The position numbers were made by a program, and so were the translations under genes. The notes under the pieces were generated by a model. The model saw only the letters and a list, made by a program, of their open reading frames with translations. It made no database searches and was not told the origin of the DNA. Positions 24,001 to 35,916 of a DNA stretch of 64,000 nt are shown here, one piece after another (position 1 is the first letter of the stretch; every line of letters starts with the position of its first letter). The stretch is from Membranipora membranacea (lineage: Eukaryota > Bryozoa > Gymnolaemata > Cheilostomatida > Membraniporidae): assembly GCA_914767715.1 (NCBI GenBank), contig OU612073.1, forward strand, positions 24,242,001 to 24,306,000, written 5' to 3'.

Positions 24001-27000
24001 TGATACTGTGATGACGTAGCTATACTTGTCGTAGCTTTCAGAAACATGTCACCATCAACCATAACCTGCGAAAAACAAACATAAGACTCCAACATAGGCA
24101 AACAAAGTAAATGATTCAAGAGATACGGTAAACATTAATATGTTATCGAACTTTGAGGAAAAGGTTGCATCTTAAAACTCAGTATTTAAATAAACTTTTA
24201 AAAACCCTTTGCCAAGGTTCTTTTAGGTGGCTATTACAATATAGTGTGTTCAAAGACAAATCTTACTCCTGATCATAATCTTCCCAGAAAAAAGACAATT
24301 ATAAAATGAGAATTGGGTTATTTGGGTCTATTTGCGACATCAAATAACCGTATGTTTATTCTGGCTTGATAAAACCAACCAAGCCTATATTAATATTAAA
24401 AGGGCTCATCTCAAGTTACTGGACATATAGCCAGAATTATGATAAGACATCTCAGACATCTCATCATGTGACTCCGCTTACCTTCATCACATAGTAAGAA
24501 GAGGATGTGACATTTATGAATGTTAATGACAGGCTCGTCCCGTGGAATATGTCATCAGACAGCTTGAGATCCCAGACAATCAACCGCTCTCCTGCTGCCA
24601 GTTCTGTCAACGGAAAAATCACTATGTGTAATATCAAGCAGTCCGGAACTGTACATGGGCTGTGAAATATGTCAAATGGTGGCGGACAATTTTGCAACAA
24701 GGTTCTCAAGTCACAGAAAAGAAAATCATGTACCGACAGACAGGTTGAGTGAGATTGGATACCACAGCAGTGTAGATATATTGTACCTCATCAAACTGCA
24801 TCTAAAATATTATGCTAGACAATTGGCTTGACTTGACAACTTTTTTGCCAATACTATGAGAAAGCAACAGAGGACTCAGTGGTGGTATCGTATGGTAGAC
24901 ATCATATATAGGACTTATAGATATATTGTACAGTTGCCAGTTATGGTAAATGGTAAACCTTACCTTTAGCAGTGAGGGAGGTACAGCCTACTCCCTTATA
25001 GCTGATGTGATTCGAGTCTTCATATGGGAACCATTCTAACAACAGGTCTGAAAAAAAAAGCATTACAGCTTTAGTACACAGTTTAGATCTGATCCATAGG
25101 ATGATGGCACTAAGTTATGTGTGTTATACCATAATATGATAAACAAAACAGTTTTGGAAAGAAAAATTTAAATAAGCTAGCCACATATGCACTTACCTGT
25201 GTTTGATGAGGTGAGATTCTGATTAACAGGTTCGAAGCTGACCCTTTCTCCCAGGGTGAGAGTGGATGTGTTGATCATCTGGACTCCTGCCTGTAGTTCT
25301 ACCTGAGAGTGATTACCCACATTTATATACCATAGTGTTTCACCATCCTCTAACAGGTTCACCAGTAATGTACTGATGTCGGGATAACTCCAACTTATAC
25401 CACTCTCTGCTGCGGCGTTATCTGCAAAAACAGTTACATTTAACATTTTGAAATCTCAAGGTCGACATATTGTCTATTTTCTCAAACTAAAATTGCCAAG
25501 TTGCTGTTATGGTACTCCAATAACTGGTACTCCAATAACTGGATTCCAGAGAGTAGCATTGGATTTTGTTGATAATGGAAAGCCACAACAGCAACCCGAG
25601 CTAAGAAAAGGGTAAGAGCGAATACTGGATGCTGTTATGAGTTGTCTATGGGAGAGGATTCCATGAAAATTAAACAGATACAGGCAAAGGTAACACTTAT
25701 TGATAATTGTACGCTTGCCAAATACGAAATTATGACCTGAGGCCTTCAACAGAGTAGAGGGCAACGAAATGGCTAATCAAAGGTCAGAGAAGTCTTTGTC
25801 TGTTATAGTTAGTCACAAAACTCAGTCACAAGCTCTGAAATTAAAACAGGCTCTCCATGCAGCTGAGCTTACCAATGAAGCCACCGTGTACTGTCTTTCC
25901 TTCTGGTACGGATATCCATCTCAACCTGAAGGTTTTACTACCCGGTCCTAGTAACCTGACATCAACACTAAACTGAGTACCAGTTAGATTCAGTGTGATA
26001 CGGTCCCCATCATGTATCGTATGACGCAGGACGACCTCGGCCCCAATAATCTCCTTCACCTAAAGACATAAGAATGGAGAATCTGTATTGTAACCTGATG
26101 TGAATGATCCGTAAATATCTTTTTAGGTGAATGTTGTAAACAAGTTCCTTGATGTGAAATGTTTAGAAAAATACATATACATATACATATATATAATATC
26201 TCTCCACTACCAGAACCAGAGAACACAAAACAAAGTTCAAGTTCTAGCTTAAGAATGAACACAAGGTTTAGAAGGAAGGTAAGACATCTTTTTTTAACAG
26301 GCTATGGTAATGTTACAGCACACAACAGTCTGTTACAATCTTTCCTCACATACCCTTGCACACTTCGCACAGCCCTGCACATGATGCTACACACATATCT
26401 ACAACTAACAGCAATTAGACCTAACTTACACACAGGCAGGCCTACAGGGAAGTCAAATATAGCCGAGTCAGAATTACATACAACTCTGACATTTAGCTCA
26501 GAGACTGATGACTAGCTAGCAGTTAATCAGAAATAGCAGGTCTACAGCCATAGAACAAGTCAAGAAATACTGCAGAGTCAGTCTTGTACTGTCGTTAAAT
26601 TGGAGTTTCATAAATCCCGCTATTGTCAAAATCCATATGTTACATTGTCGAGTTAATCACAGTGGAAAGTTTCAAGTCAAGTGGATGATACATGCATCAT
26701 AAATCAGCAGTTACACCTAATCAACGAGGAAGGTGCTAATCTGTTGAACTTGAACCCAATGGTTGGTAGACATAAGAAAGCACAGAGTGTTTTCTGCTGT
26801 GGAGTTAACTCAAGGAACGATGGATGGGTGACAAGGCAGGGACTGAGAAATGATGAATAGACAATTTCAAGAACGGGTTTGTGTAACTCTACCCTGTTAT
26901 TTTTCGGTTGATGACAAAACAGGAATAAGGACACAATAAGGGGGGGGGGGGGTGCCTGTTGTTTGTCTCATAGTGTTAGGAGGGGAGAGACATTAGATCA

Positions 27001-28940
27001 TCTGGTCTCTTATGTAGCAGATTACAAACCAGTACTCAACTTCCAGTAACATTCTTATACCATCAATTCATTACTATATACAATCCTTCTCTGTCTGTAG
27101 AGTAATCAATGTGACTGACATGTATGAATTGGCACCAAATAAGCTGAATTTTCAACATCATAATAATAACAATAATAGAATTCAGCTTCGGAGAAGATTA
27201 TTTGTATTTCTGAACCCAGTGGAGTCGGATGAGTAAATGTTTTTTTAACCAAATTATTACTATCACATTGTTCAAAATACTTGCTCATTCTGTCTTTCAA
27301 AAGATTGTTACCAAATCGTTCACTGAGAAGTTCCATCTAAGAGTTTGCGAATTGGGTACAAAGCCCTTAGCAGCTCTCACTCACTCAGCTTGGAGTGGTC
27401 AGGTAGAGATTTTTTTCCATTCATTAATAAACAGACTCACTCCCAGAATAACTCATGTTTTTATATAGGGCTCACCCTACTGCAGTCACCGGTGGGACCA
27501 ATGAACTTCCTCACAAACTCAAGGGAGTTCATTGGTCCGAAATTTAACTAAACATCCGAATCTTACCTCGATGACATCACTGAACGCTATATCCACATTC
27601 TCCACATAGAGGGTAGTATCCCAGCCTGGATTTGTGTTTATAGAGTAACTCGTGAACAGGAATGGTAGCGGTAGGGGCGGAGTGTTAGGCTCCGGATATA
27701 GTATCACATCACCTCTATATGGGGAGGGGGGCTTCTGGTGGAGGATTCCTTCGCCCAAATAAGGCGCGCTAGAGGATATCACTGCAACAACAGAAAATGG
27801 AAAACAAATTACTATGGATTCTGTATGTAAAGACAGGTGGCACTCTGAGTATACCACGTTTATCATCAAATGTCCTCATTTCCAGATGTAGGTTGGATAT
27901 TTTTTGTTTGGTCTTTATTGCAATCTTTTTTTTGTAAAGGGCAGGAAGATGAAAGCACGCATAGATCATACCTTCACAAAGTAAAGTGATCTTTAACTCT
28001 CCTAGCCCCCAAAATTGTTATTTTTCAATGACCACTTTAGGTAGGCGTTATAAGACTGAACGGAGGGTTCAAAGAGGAGACGCACAATGACAAATCTGAT
28101 AAGAAAAAGAAATATTTAAACTCTCATGTTTCAAATGTAAAGATCTTCCTGAGAAAATAACATACCAATTATTCTTATTCTCAGAGGGCATTAGGAGCAC
28201 CAGCCACCAGTGCTTATTATAAAAGGTGCTAGACTTAAAAATGACTTTTGTTATGATTACAGACTGGACATATAGTGTTGAGATCAAACCAGCAAGCAGC
28301 AGGCCATCTATTAATAATCAGCCGGACAGGAGTCAGGGTCACTTGTCCCATTCGCCTATTAGACTCAATTCAAGTCTTCTGATACGGGCTTCAGCAAGCC
28401 TGCCAGTGAATTCCATAGAATAGTTGCAGAAATACTGCCGTGAAGTTTTATTTTAGATGTAAATGTTAACTAGAGTTTAAATGAGCTAGTTTGGGGGCAA
28501 CTTAATACTAGCTTGCACCTAATTTCGGCTAGTTGAGAATTTAAATAAAATAAATAGGGTGAGTAAATGTCGGTTAGCATCAAAGTTAGCTATTTTAGTA
28601 ATGTGCAAAATTCCAACAATGTTCTCCTGCGCATGCTCTGTTCCTCAAGAGTAACTAGTCGAGCCATAGTTGACAGGACTAGTTAAGATTTCAGTGTATC
28701 ATCAGAGTCCATAAACATTCTACTGTCACTGATTCACAATAAATGTTATGTTTGTATTTTTTGTTCCTCCTAAAATCAGCAGTGCGATGTATCTGGGATG
28801 GGTGGTTTATAAGACACACAGTCAGTCCCCATCCATATGTGTCGCTGAGGAAATACTGACAATGGCGAAAATAAATATTGTGATTATATATGTTACTTAC
28901 CTGGCAGTAAGAAGAGAGTTAGAACTTTCAACATCAACAT
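21067..28940 (-). CDS. Type I membrane protein with CUB-type domains, 12 exons
   Basis: Exons, all with GT-AG junctions and matching phases: 28940-28901, 27781-27567, 26059-25873, 25421-25197, 25047-24964, 24603-24482, 24065-23891, 23667-23519, 22948-22633, 22373-22225, 21781-21517, 21263-21067. The sum is 2124 nt, 707 aa. Exon 1 encodes a signal peptide (MLMLKVLTLFLLP). The ectodomain contains two clear CUB starts: GYLKSPGYPNQ (about residue 350) and GYITSPNYPLPYY (about residue 505). The second carries DILRYRDRQEVTLEL and ends SSHILINFETDQRKEYMGFN. Upstream β-sandwich-like segments (for example ISWSYPDISTLLVNLLEDGE) may be diverged CUB-like modules. One transmembrane helix (TALIIIVVVLVLGTLLTLLA, about residue 660) precedes a short basic tail. 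CUB domains bind proteins or carbohydrates outside the cell. Oddly, only two cysteines were seen in the whole product, whereas CUB domains usually have disulfides. The tail may continue beyond AAG|GTTAGT if that donor is used. Confidence 0.85.
21911..21954. repeat. Hexanucleotide microsatellite (gatgta)n
   Basis: About seven perfect copies, inside the intron between CUB-gene exons 10 and 11. Confidence 0.9.
25511..25540. repeat. 15-bp tandem duplication
   Basis: ggtactccaataact occurs twice in a row, in the third intron of the CUB gene. Confidence 0.9.
26940..26952. repeat. 13-G homopolymer
   Basis: An uninterrupted run of 13 G lies in the intron between CUB-gene exons 2 and 3. Shorter G or C runs occur at 29741-29749, 43003-43011 and 61290-61299. 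Confidence 0.85.
27495..27538. repeat. 13-bp perfect inverted repeat near a splice donor
   Basis: ggaccaatgaact (27495-27507) and agttcattggtcc (27526-27538) pair perfectly around an 18-nt loop. On the transcribed minus strand the hairpin starts about 28 nt after the exon 2 donor of the CUB gene at 27567. Confidence 0.8.
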
Positions 28941-30782
28941 TGCTGATCCCAGTTTGATTTAGTCATAAAACTATCCGCTCAAGTCAGTGTACGTTATTTG
29001 ATGTGTTTCAAGAGTAAAAGTGTTCATATTTAGAAGAACAAGTAACCTAACCTAACCTACCTACATCAACCACCACATACAAAAAACTACTGTGCAGGGT
29101 AGTGTAACACACCAGCTAACCCATAGCTTAGTTCTATAGATAATTATTAGTGAGTAAGCTGAGAGATGTAAAGAAGGCGCCTTGATTCGGTAGTTTGACT
29201 AACCCTTTTGTTGAGGCGTGTTATTACATATCTCTTACATACAATTTGGATGGACGTCAATGATGCATGCCATTGATCGATCATGTTATTGACGTTCCGA
29301 GGTGGATCATGGCTTGTGTTCCGCATCACTGACGTATCCTGGTATGTAATTTCAGTGCTAAGATGATACATGAAGTATTTGAGGAGGGTACTTAGGCTAT
29401 AAGCGATTAAGAACCACACACCTGTCACTAATTTATTAAGACTAACACTTTTCTAAAACCACAAAGATGGAGAATTACAGACTGAGACTGTCACACAGGA
29501 TACATTACAATAAGCTTATGTCAGGCCAAGGAAAGCCCATAATGGGTCGTCTAGCTAGGGTCTTATTGGTAAACCCTATACTCAAAGTGCCATTTTTGCT
29601 ACTGTCAGATTACTACGTAGCATGCTGACAAATTCATCGTTATGTTTAAGACCTGTTCTCCATATCTAGTAGGTTTCCATTTAACAGGACTTATTTGACA
29701 TATTTTGCCAGCACAGAACTGTGAACTGTGGCTTGATATGGGGGGGGGGATGAGAGATATATTCATCCGCAAAATGCCACCAATCATATTAAACAAAATA
29801 TTACAATCTGATTTCTTTTCTTACAATGCAGAGACTGGCATTTTTTTGTACACCCTAATCATAACCATGTATGAAAACGTATCATTATTAACAAGCACAA
29901 GTATTTACATATTTTTGTCTTCATGTAGGTTAGAGAAGACAATCAAATCGATCCGCTATATCAGAGTCTGAAACTTCCACAGCTAGAGGTGCGGCTTGCG
30001 GAATAAAAGGAACGAAATACTTTTGGGCTCTATAAGTGGATAATTTTATGGCCATTGAATAATTGGGAGGGACTAATACATAAAACAAATTTTGGATTGA
30101 GCAAAAGAAAAAAATGAGTGCTCTCTGAGAACCATGGCTTTTTTGTGTGGTAAAGTAAGTTGAAATTTCTACGATTGGCTATTGCCCAAAACTAAAAATA
30201 TCCCACCTGGCTGAATTTCCGGTAGGCAAATATAAACAAGGAAACATTCAGGTTGCTAAAGTGAGGCATTTGCCAAGTCTCATCTATGAAAAGACAAACT
30301 AAGCCCTCATACAAAAGGACAGTTCAGTGACACTAAACTTTCTTTGTATTCTATAACAAATAGTATGATCTCCAAACACAATATTTAAATTGAAAAATAA
30401 ATAATCATCATATTTAATGTTTGTAGATTACAAAACCAGAAAGTTGTAAGAGGTCAGGCTCTCCAAACAGCTGACCAAATTTACTAGAATCGTAATTCTC
30501 TTCATAAAACTGCCACAGAAGTTCACACCTGGACAATATCTAGAAGATTTGTAAGAATTCTCCTCAAGGCACCAATCAAGATAATAAATATCAAAGATTT
30601 GATCATGAAAAAAAGATTGAACCTTTGAATGATTTGGCACAAGAATTATTCACAATGGAAAAATGCTGATTGAAAGATAAACAGCAAGCCCAGGGTCTGT
30701 GTACAAATAAAATGTGTAAAATGGATCACACGATATATATGCATTGACCTTGTTAGCTAAATTACCTAAACGCTCAGAGCTG
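28941..30782. other. Intergenic between CUB gene and ferredoxin gene
   Basis: It contains the upstream region of the CUB gene (above 28940) and the 3' side of the ferredoxin gene. A short cctaacctaacctacctac tract occurs at about 29046. No further gene was recognised. Confidence 0.45.
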
Positions 30783-33700
30783 TCACCCCCTGGCGTCTTC
30801 TATTCCTTCAGGTACATTTATCACTAGTCCATCTAACTCTTTAGTTAATACTACCTGACATCCTAACCGAGATCTGAAACAGAAGTCTGAGGGTAACGTC
30901 TTATATCAAACATATATTCTGAAACGGACATGCTTGTGATATTAGGGGGTTTAAATCCAAGCTCAGTTCATCTGTCTATGATGTCATGTAATTAACAGGC
31001 AGTATACTAATCATCCCATTTAGGGTTCATTCATTTAATACATCAAACACTGACAGCTAACCAGAGCTGAGAAAAGTAAGACGGAGTTACCTGTACAATG
31101 TCAATGAGCAGACAACTATCGAAAAGTTCCAATAGTAGTAATTTTCTATCCAGTACCCTATTACACAATTGATCGTAAATCTTAAGTTGACTCACATAAG
31201 AGAAACAGACGATCACACATATATATTTATTGACTTTGAATAACTACCAGTCTACTGAACGTGAACAGTTCAACAATTTTCAGATCTTGCCTTTTATTTT
31301 TACTGTTTTTTTTGCTATAGAATACTTCATGGTCTAAGCTCTTTTTGATTCATTTGTTTTCATTCGATTGAGTTAGAATTATTATTCCCTTTGATTTATT
31401 TTTGGTTGTTTAAAAAAAAGGACCATACTAGTAACCACACAAATTTGTTTGGAAGTTTTCACGGATGAAGGTGATCTGATGAACCGCTACAGCGCACACA
31501 GGAAATACAAACATACTTGGCGCTCTATGGCAAATCTATTTTCCCTGAATTGTGCACAACAGAATACCTAAAAACTGCCAATGCTAAGGGTTTTAGGTTC
31601 GGGGAAAGCTTAGCATTTCCATGTTTGCACGATGTATGATCAATGCGCCTTTATTTGTAAGAATTATGTGGATACAATAATAGTTCTTCTGACAGTGTTT
31701 TTGAAGTTATGAAAAACAGGCACAAAACACATCTCCTTTTTATTGTTTATGGTTATAATGTTATTTATGTGCTTCATGGTTGAAACTTAATGGGTAAATT
31801 GTCTAAAGAGTACCTTTTAGGAAACTGTTAAAATTGGCAGACTATTAAAACCGAAAGTGTCTCTGTAATTAATTTTTCAATCGTAGCCTTAGCCTAACAC
31901 AGCCAGGTCACTTAATCTAGTTTGTTGTATATTTCCATCCTATAAGGTAGTACAAACTTACGTGTCTTGAAGATCATAAGCTAAGTCTAACATATCTAAT
32001 TCTTCATCTACAGGGGGAGGTAATTGGTCATATACTTCCTGAGGTAACACCACATGACAGGTGGAGCAGGCTAAAGTACCTTCACAAGCACCTGCAAGAT
32101 ACATAACGTCATCAGTGAGGGGTTATATATATATATACACAAGTTATTATACATCTGTCACTGGAAACATTACTTAGTGACAGACAAAGGATGGTAGATA
32201 CAAAGGATGGTAGATACAAAGGATGGTAGATACAAAGCTGCAAATCTACCCATGGCTCAAAAATAACCATATGAGAGACATCTGTTGAAAAGCTGTCAGT
32301 CCTAATGGCTTGGACAGAGTTCATGGGTACAAGATAATTATTTGAATACAATGCACTGCTGAACTGCAACATTAGAATTTTTTTGTGTGAAGTGAAATCA
32401 CTATTGTGTGATGGAACGGTGCAGCCTTACATTTTTTTGTGGAAAGTTCTTCAATGCTTCAAACATCGACAACCCACCTACCTACTATATCAGACATCGG
32501 AACCCTACCTACTATATCAAACATCGACAACCCTACCTACCTGATATAGTAGGTATGTAGGGTTGTCGATGTTTGATATAGTAACTATATCAAACATCGA
32601 CAACCCTACATACCTACTATATCAAACATCGACAACCCTACATACCTACTATATCAAACATCGACAACCCTACATACCTACTATATAAAACATCGGAACC
32701 TTACATACCTACTATATCAAACATCGGAACCCTACATACCTACTATATCAAACATCGACAACCCTACATACCTACTATATCAAACATCGCCAACACTACA
32801 TACCTACTATATCAAACATCGACAACCCTACATACCTACTATATCAAACATCGCCAACCCTACATACCTACTATATCAAACATCGACAACCCTACATACC
32901 TACTATATCAAACATCGCCAACCCTACATACCTACTATATCAAACATCGACAACCCTACATACCTACTATATCAAACATCAACAACCCTACCTACCTACT
33001 ATATCAAACATCGGAACCCTACATACCTACTATATCAAACATCAACAACCCTACATACCTACTATATCAAACATCGACAACCCTACATACCTACTATATC
33101 AAACATCGCCAACCCTACATACCTACTATATCAAACATCGGAACCCTACATACCTACAATATCAAACATCGACAACCGTACCTACCTACTATATCAAACA
33201 TCGGAACCCTACCTACCTACTATATCAAACATCGACAACCCTACATACCTACTATATCAAACATCGGAACCCTACATACCTACTATATCAAACATCGACA
33301 ACCCTACATACCTACTATATCAAACATCGACAACCCTACATACCTACTATATCAAACATCAACAACCCTACCTACCTACTATATCAAACATCGGAACCAT
33401 ACATTCCTACTCACTTTCAGACCTGTAATTTTCTTAATCATAATCTTATGCGAGCAATCCATAATTTGCAACTCGTAATTGAAGGCCAATGTATGTAATT
33501 TTACAACTTGATTTGAGGATTAAAAGCCAAGGAAATAATGAATTTCTTTTATTTTGAGTTGCCTCCCCCCCCTACTGGCCAAACCTCATCAAATAACAAA
33601 TCGATCCTGCTGTCATTTGATGAATGATGGATGAATGACACCACACACCATATAAACGTCCTGCCACAATTATTAATATTAAATGCCAAAGTATACTCCA

Positions 33701-34991
33701 CAGCTCAGTGTCAACCAGCAATGCTGACGGGGTGACATTTGAGTCTCAGCAGGTGTTATGACCTTTATTATCAGAAAGTTTGAAATTTCTCAAGGATGAC
33801 CAGGAGATACATGGCTGACATAAAGTCAATTATAGTTATATGTGAGAAAGTCCAAGATTCTATTTATAAATACACTAGGCCTATATTTAATTATTTCAGT
33901 TAATTAGTTCCACACTACTCATTTCTTTCCAGCTGAGATTAAATTTAACAGCTAAGGTTTTCATTGCCCAAGCTGGTTGAGATAAGTTGTTACTGTAGCT
34001 GAGCTACTGTACATAAGCTTAATTTAAATACCCAAGCAAAGCATCAATTCCATATCCATATAGCAAGTCTATGTGCTCATTCAATACTCCATTGGAAGCT
34101 CAATTATATTCAAAAGTCATACGGCACCGCACTATCCGATGCCTCTTAGTAAAAAGTTAGAAACATACATAAAGATATATATACATTGGAAATGAAAAAT
34201 GTTTTGAGCCTAGTGTTCTGGAAAAAGGGGAGGAATTTTATTCTCTTCCAACCATCCAAGAACTATTCAAATTTATTATCCACGCAGTGTCGTAGCACCA
34301 TAATGGTACCAAATTAGCTGATAACCAATAATACAAAATTCACAGCAGTTGACTTCTGCTATGAGTAGAATACTGAGTAATATAGATACCTACCAAATCC
34401 ATCTATATCAACATCATAGTCAAGAACTACATCGAGAAGATTTGTCCCGATTTTGGCTTCGACCGTCTTCTTTGAGCCATTTGTGAACTCAAAATGTATT
34501 TTCACCTTTCTGCAACAAATTTCATAACACACAATTAGTTAATCCAAGTATTATATGAATTATTAGGTCAAGTGTAAACAGTATTATAGTAGTATGAGTA
34601 ACTATTCATAAGTCTGCTTGGGCCTGGCTAAGTATGCTACCACAGTGACAATTTCTAACTTTTCAACTCACAACTGCTACTTACTATCTGTGTGTAAGTA
34701 TTTTACTATTCAGTAAGGTAAGTAATCATGTAATGTAAGTTAAGTAATACAATACATGCATTGCAACGCATTATATATAAATAATAAGTTTTCAATACTC
34801 ATACTGTATGGACATTTATTGTATACTCACCCAGCACTTAACAATTGAGCTGTGGTAGAGAAATTACTAACAGATCCTTGATGAGGCATGAACTTCGGAG
34901 CATGATGCTTACTATTATTTGAGCTGTGCTGTACAATTGGGGTGCGAGAGGAACACACCCTCCCAACTATCCTCTTCAAAGTTTGAGCCAT
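30783..34991 (-). CDS. FDX: Mitochondrial [2Fe-2S] ferredoxin (adrenodoxin family)
   Basis: Four exons join in phase: 34991-34831, 34509-34394, 32091-31962, 30873-30783; 498 nt, 165 aa. Exon 1 is a basic, Ser/Thr-rich mitochondrial presequence ([18 protein letters not shown]). The mature part starts [20 protein letters not shown] and has [19 protein letters not shown], then the cluster loop [14 protein letters not shown] and [16 protein letters not shown]. Cysteines 95, 101, 104 and 141 give C-x5-C-x2-C-x36-C, exactly the adrenodoxin arrangement. The acidic helix [12 protein letters not shown] is the reductase/P450 docking region. The family passes electrons from ferredoxin reductase to Fe-S cluster assembly (FDX2-like) or to P450s and lipoylation (FDX1-like). 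I cannot decide between FDX1 and FDX2. The second intron holds a 0.95-kb minisatellite. The gene is divergent from RSPH3. Confidence 0.93.
32189..32236. repeat. 16-bp tandem repeat, three copies
   Basis: ggatggtagatacaaa is repeated three times perfectly in a ferredoxin intron, just upstream (in transcription) of exon 3. Confidence 0.95.
32467..33412. repeat. 32-bp minisatellite in ferredoxin intron, about 29 units, one region inverted
   Basis: The consensus plus-strand unit is about 32 bp: atacctactatatcaaacat followed by cgacaaccctac. Variants cggaaccctac and cgccaaccctac are interspersed. At about 32542-32582 one unit is inverted (gatatagtaggtatgtaggg then ttgtcgatgtttgatatag), making a head-to-head hairpin with its neighbour. 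In the transcript sense each unit carries GTAGGTAT, the same octamer as the donor of ferredoxin exon 2 at 34393. Confidence 0.93.
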
Positions 34992-35916
34992 GACTGCTTT
35001 ATCCTTGACCCTTACATAAGAGGAAACTTTTCATAGACTGTAGTTTATCCCGAAATAGTCCTCGTAAAACATCGGTAAATATTCTATAATACAAAGGACC
35101 ATATCGCTACTACATTGCAACCATAGCAACATCAAAACAACTACACCTTACTAGCAACAAGGTTGACAAGATAGTAATAGTATTAGTTGTTCACTGTACT
35201 GTGTGTGTTTTTTATTCATAAGTAAAGCTCATCTCTGAGGACATACATCACATCTAAGGTAAGACTTTATCATTAGCTCCTTAAGCTTGACAGCTTTTTA
35301 TCACTGTTCACTACACAATTGAATTACTTTTTTAGTCTTGTTGTGATAATACTATAGCTAGTGCTGCAGTCATTATCAGCTTAAACTGCCCTTGTTTCAA
35401 ACTCCCATATGCTTCAAACAAGCTTTCAAGAACCCCTTAGAGCATACAATCAGAGCCTTGCAAACCCTGGGAACTGTATTTTCCCAATCCAAACACAGCA
35501 GGGTCTTTGGGCTTGGTTACCCTGAATGGTTTCAGGAGAGACAAATGTACTGTTATACTGAGTTGCTGTATAAAGATTCTTCCAAATATTAGAGAATGAA
35601 CATGTTTTATAGGTTATTTTACCATTGGTATTCTAGTCATCATTGAAGTGGTTTCTAGGACTTATCCCATTGTAGTCGTCTACAATGTGGCTATGAAAGC
35701 GATTCATTAGTATTGTTTGCCTTTGACGGTGAGGACCATGAGTGAGTACATCTTTCATATAAATATGTGATGGTTATCTTATTTTACTCGCATGCACCTC
35801 GGGTAGTACTAGCTCAAATATCCGTAGTCTTGGAGCAAGTTAGTGTAGCATTCTAAAATCCTCAACTTTGATTTCTAGATAATACCAAGGCGGAGAGTAA
35901 CTATCAAGAGGACACA
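34992..35916. promoter_or_regulatory. Divergent intergenic region between FDX (-) and RSPH3 (+)
   Basis: The two start codons are about 925 bp apart and point away from each other, so this interval should hold promoters of both genes and possibly an untranslated first exon of RSPH3. An acceptor (tttgatttctag at 35878) just before the RSPH3 coding exon implies an upstream exon here. No clear TATA box or motif can be assigned. Confidence 0.5.

Noticed and set aside
26159-26515. Plus-strand open frame of 118 codons
   Set aside because: Low-complexity start, no domain, and it lies in an intron of the CUB gene on the other strand.
29046-29064. Interstitial telomere repeat (cctaacctaacc)
   Set aside because: Only two to three short degenerate copies and of the wrong unit for a telomere.
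32467-33412. CRISPR-like array
   Set aside because: Units are directly adjacent with no unique spacers, one is inverted, and the array lies in an animal intron. It is a minisatellite.
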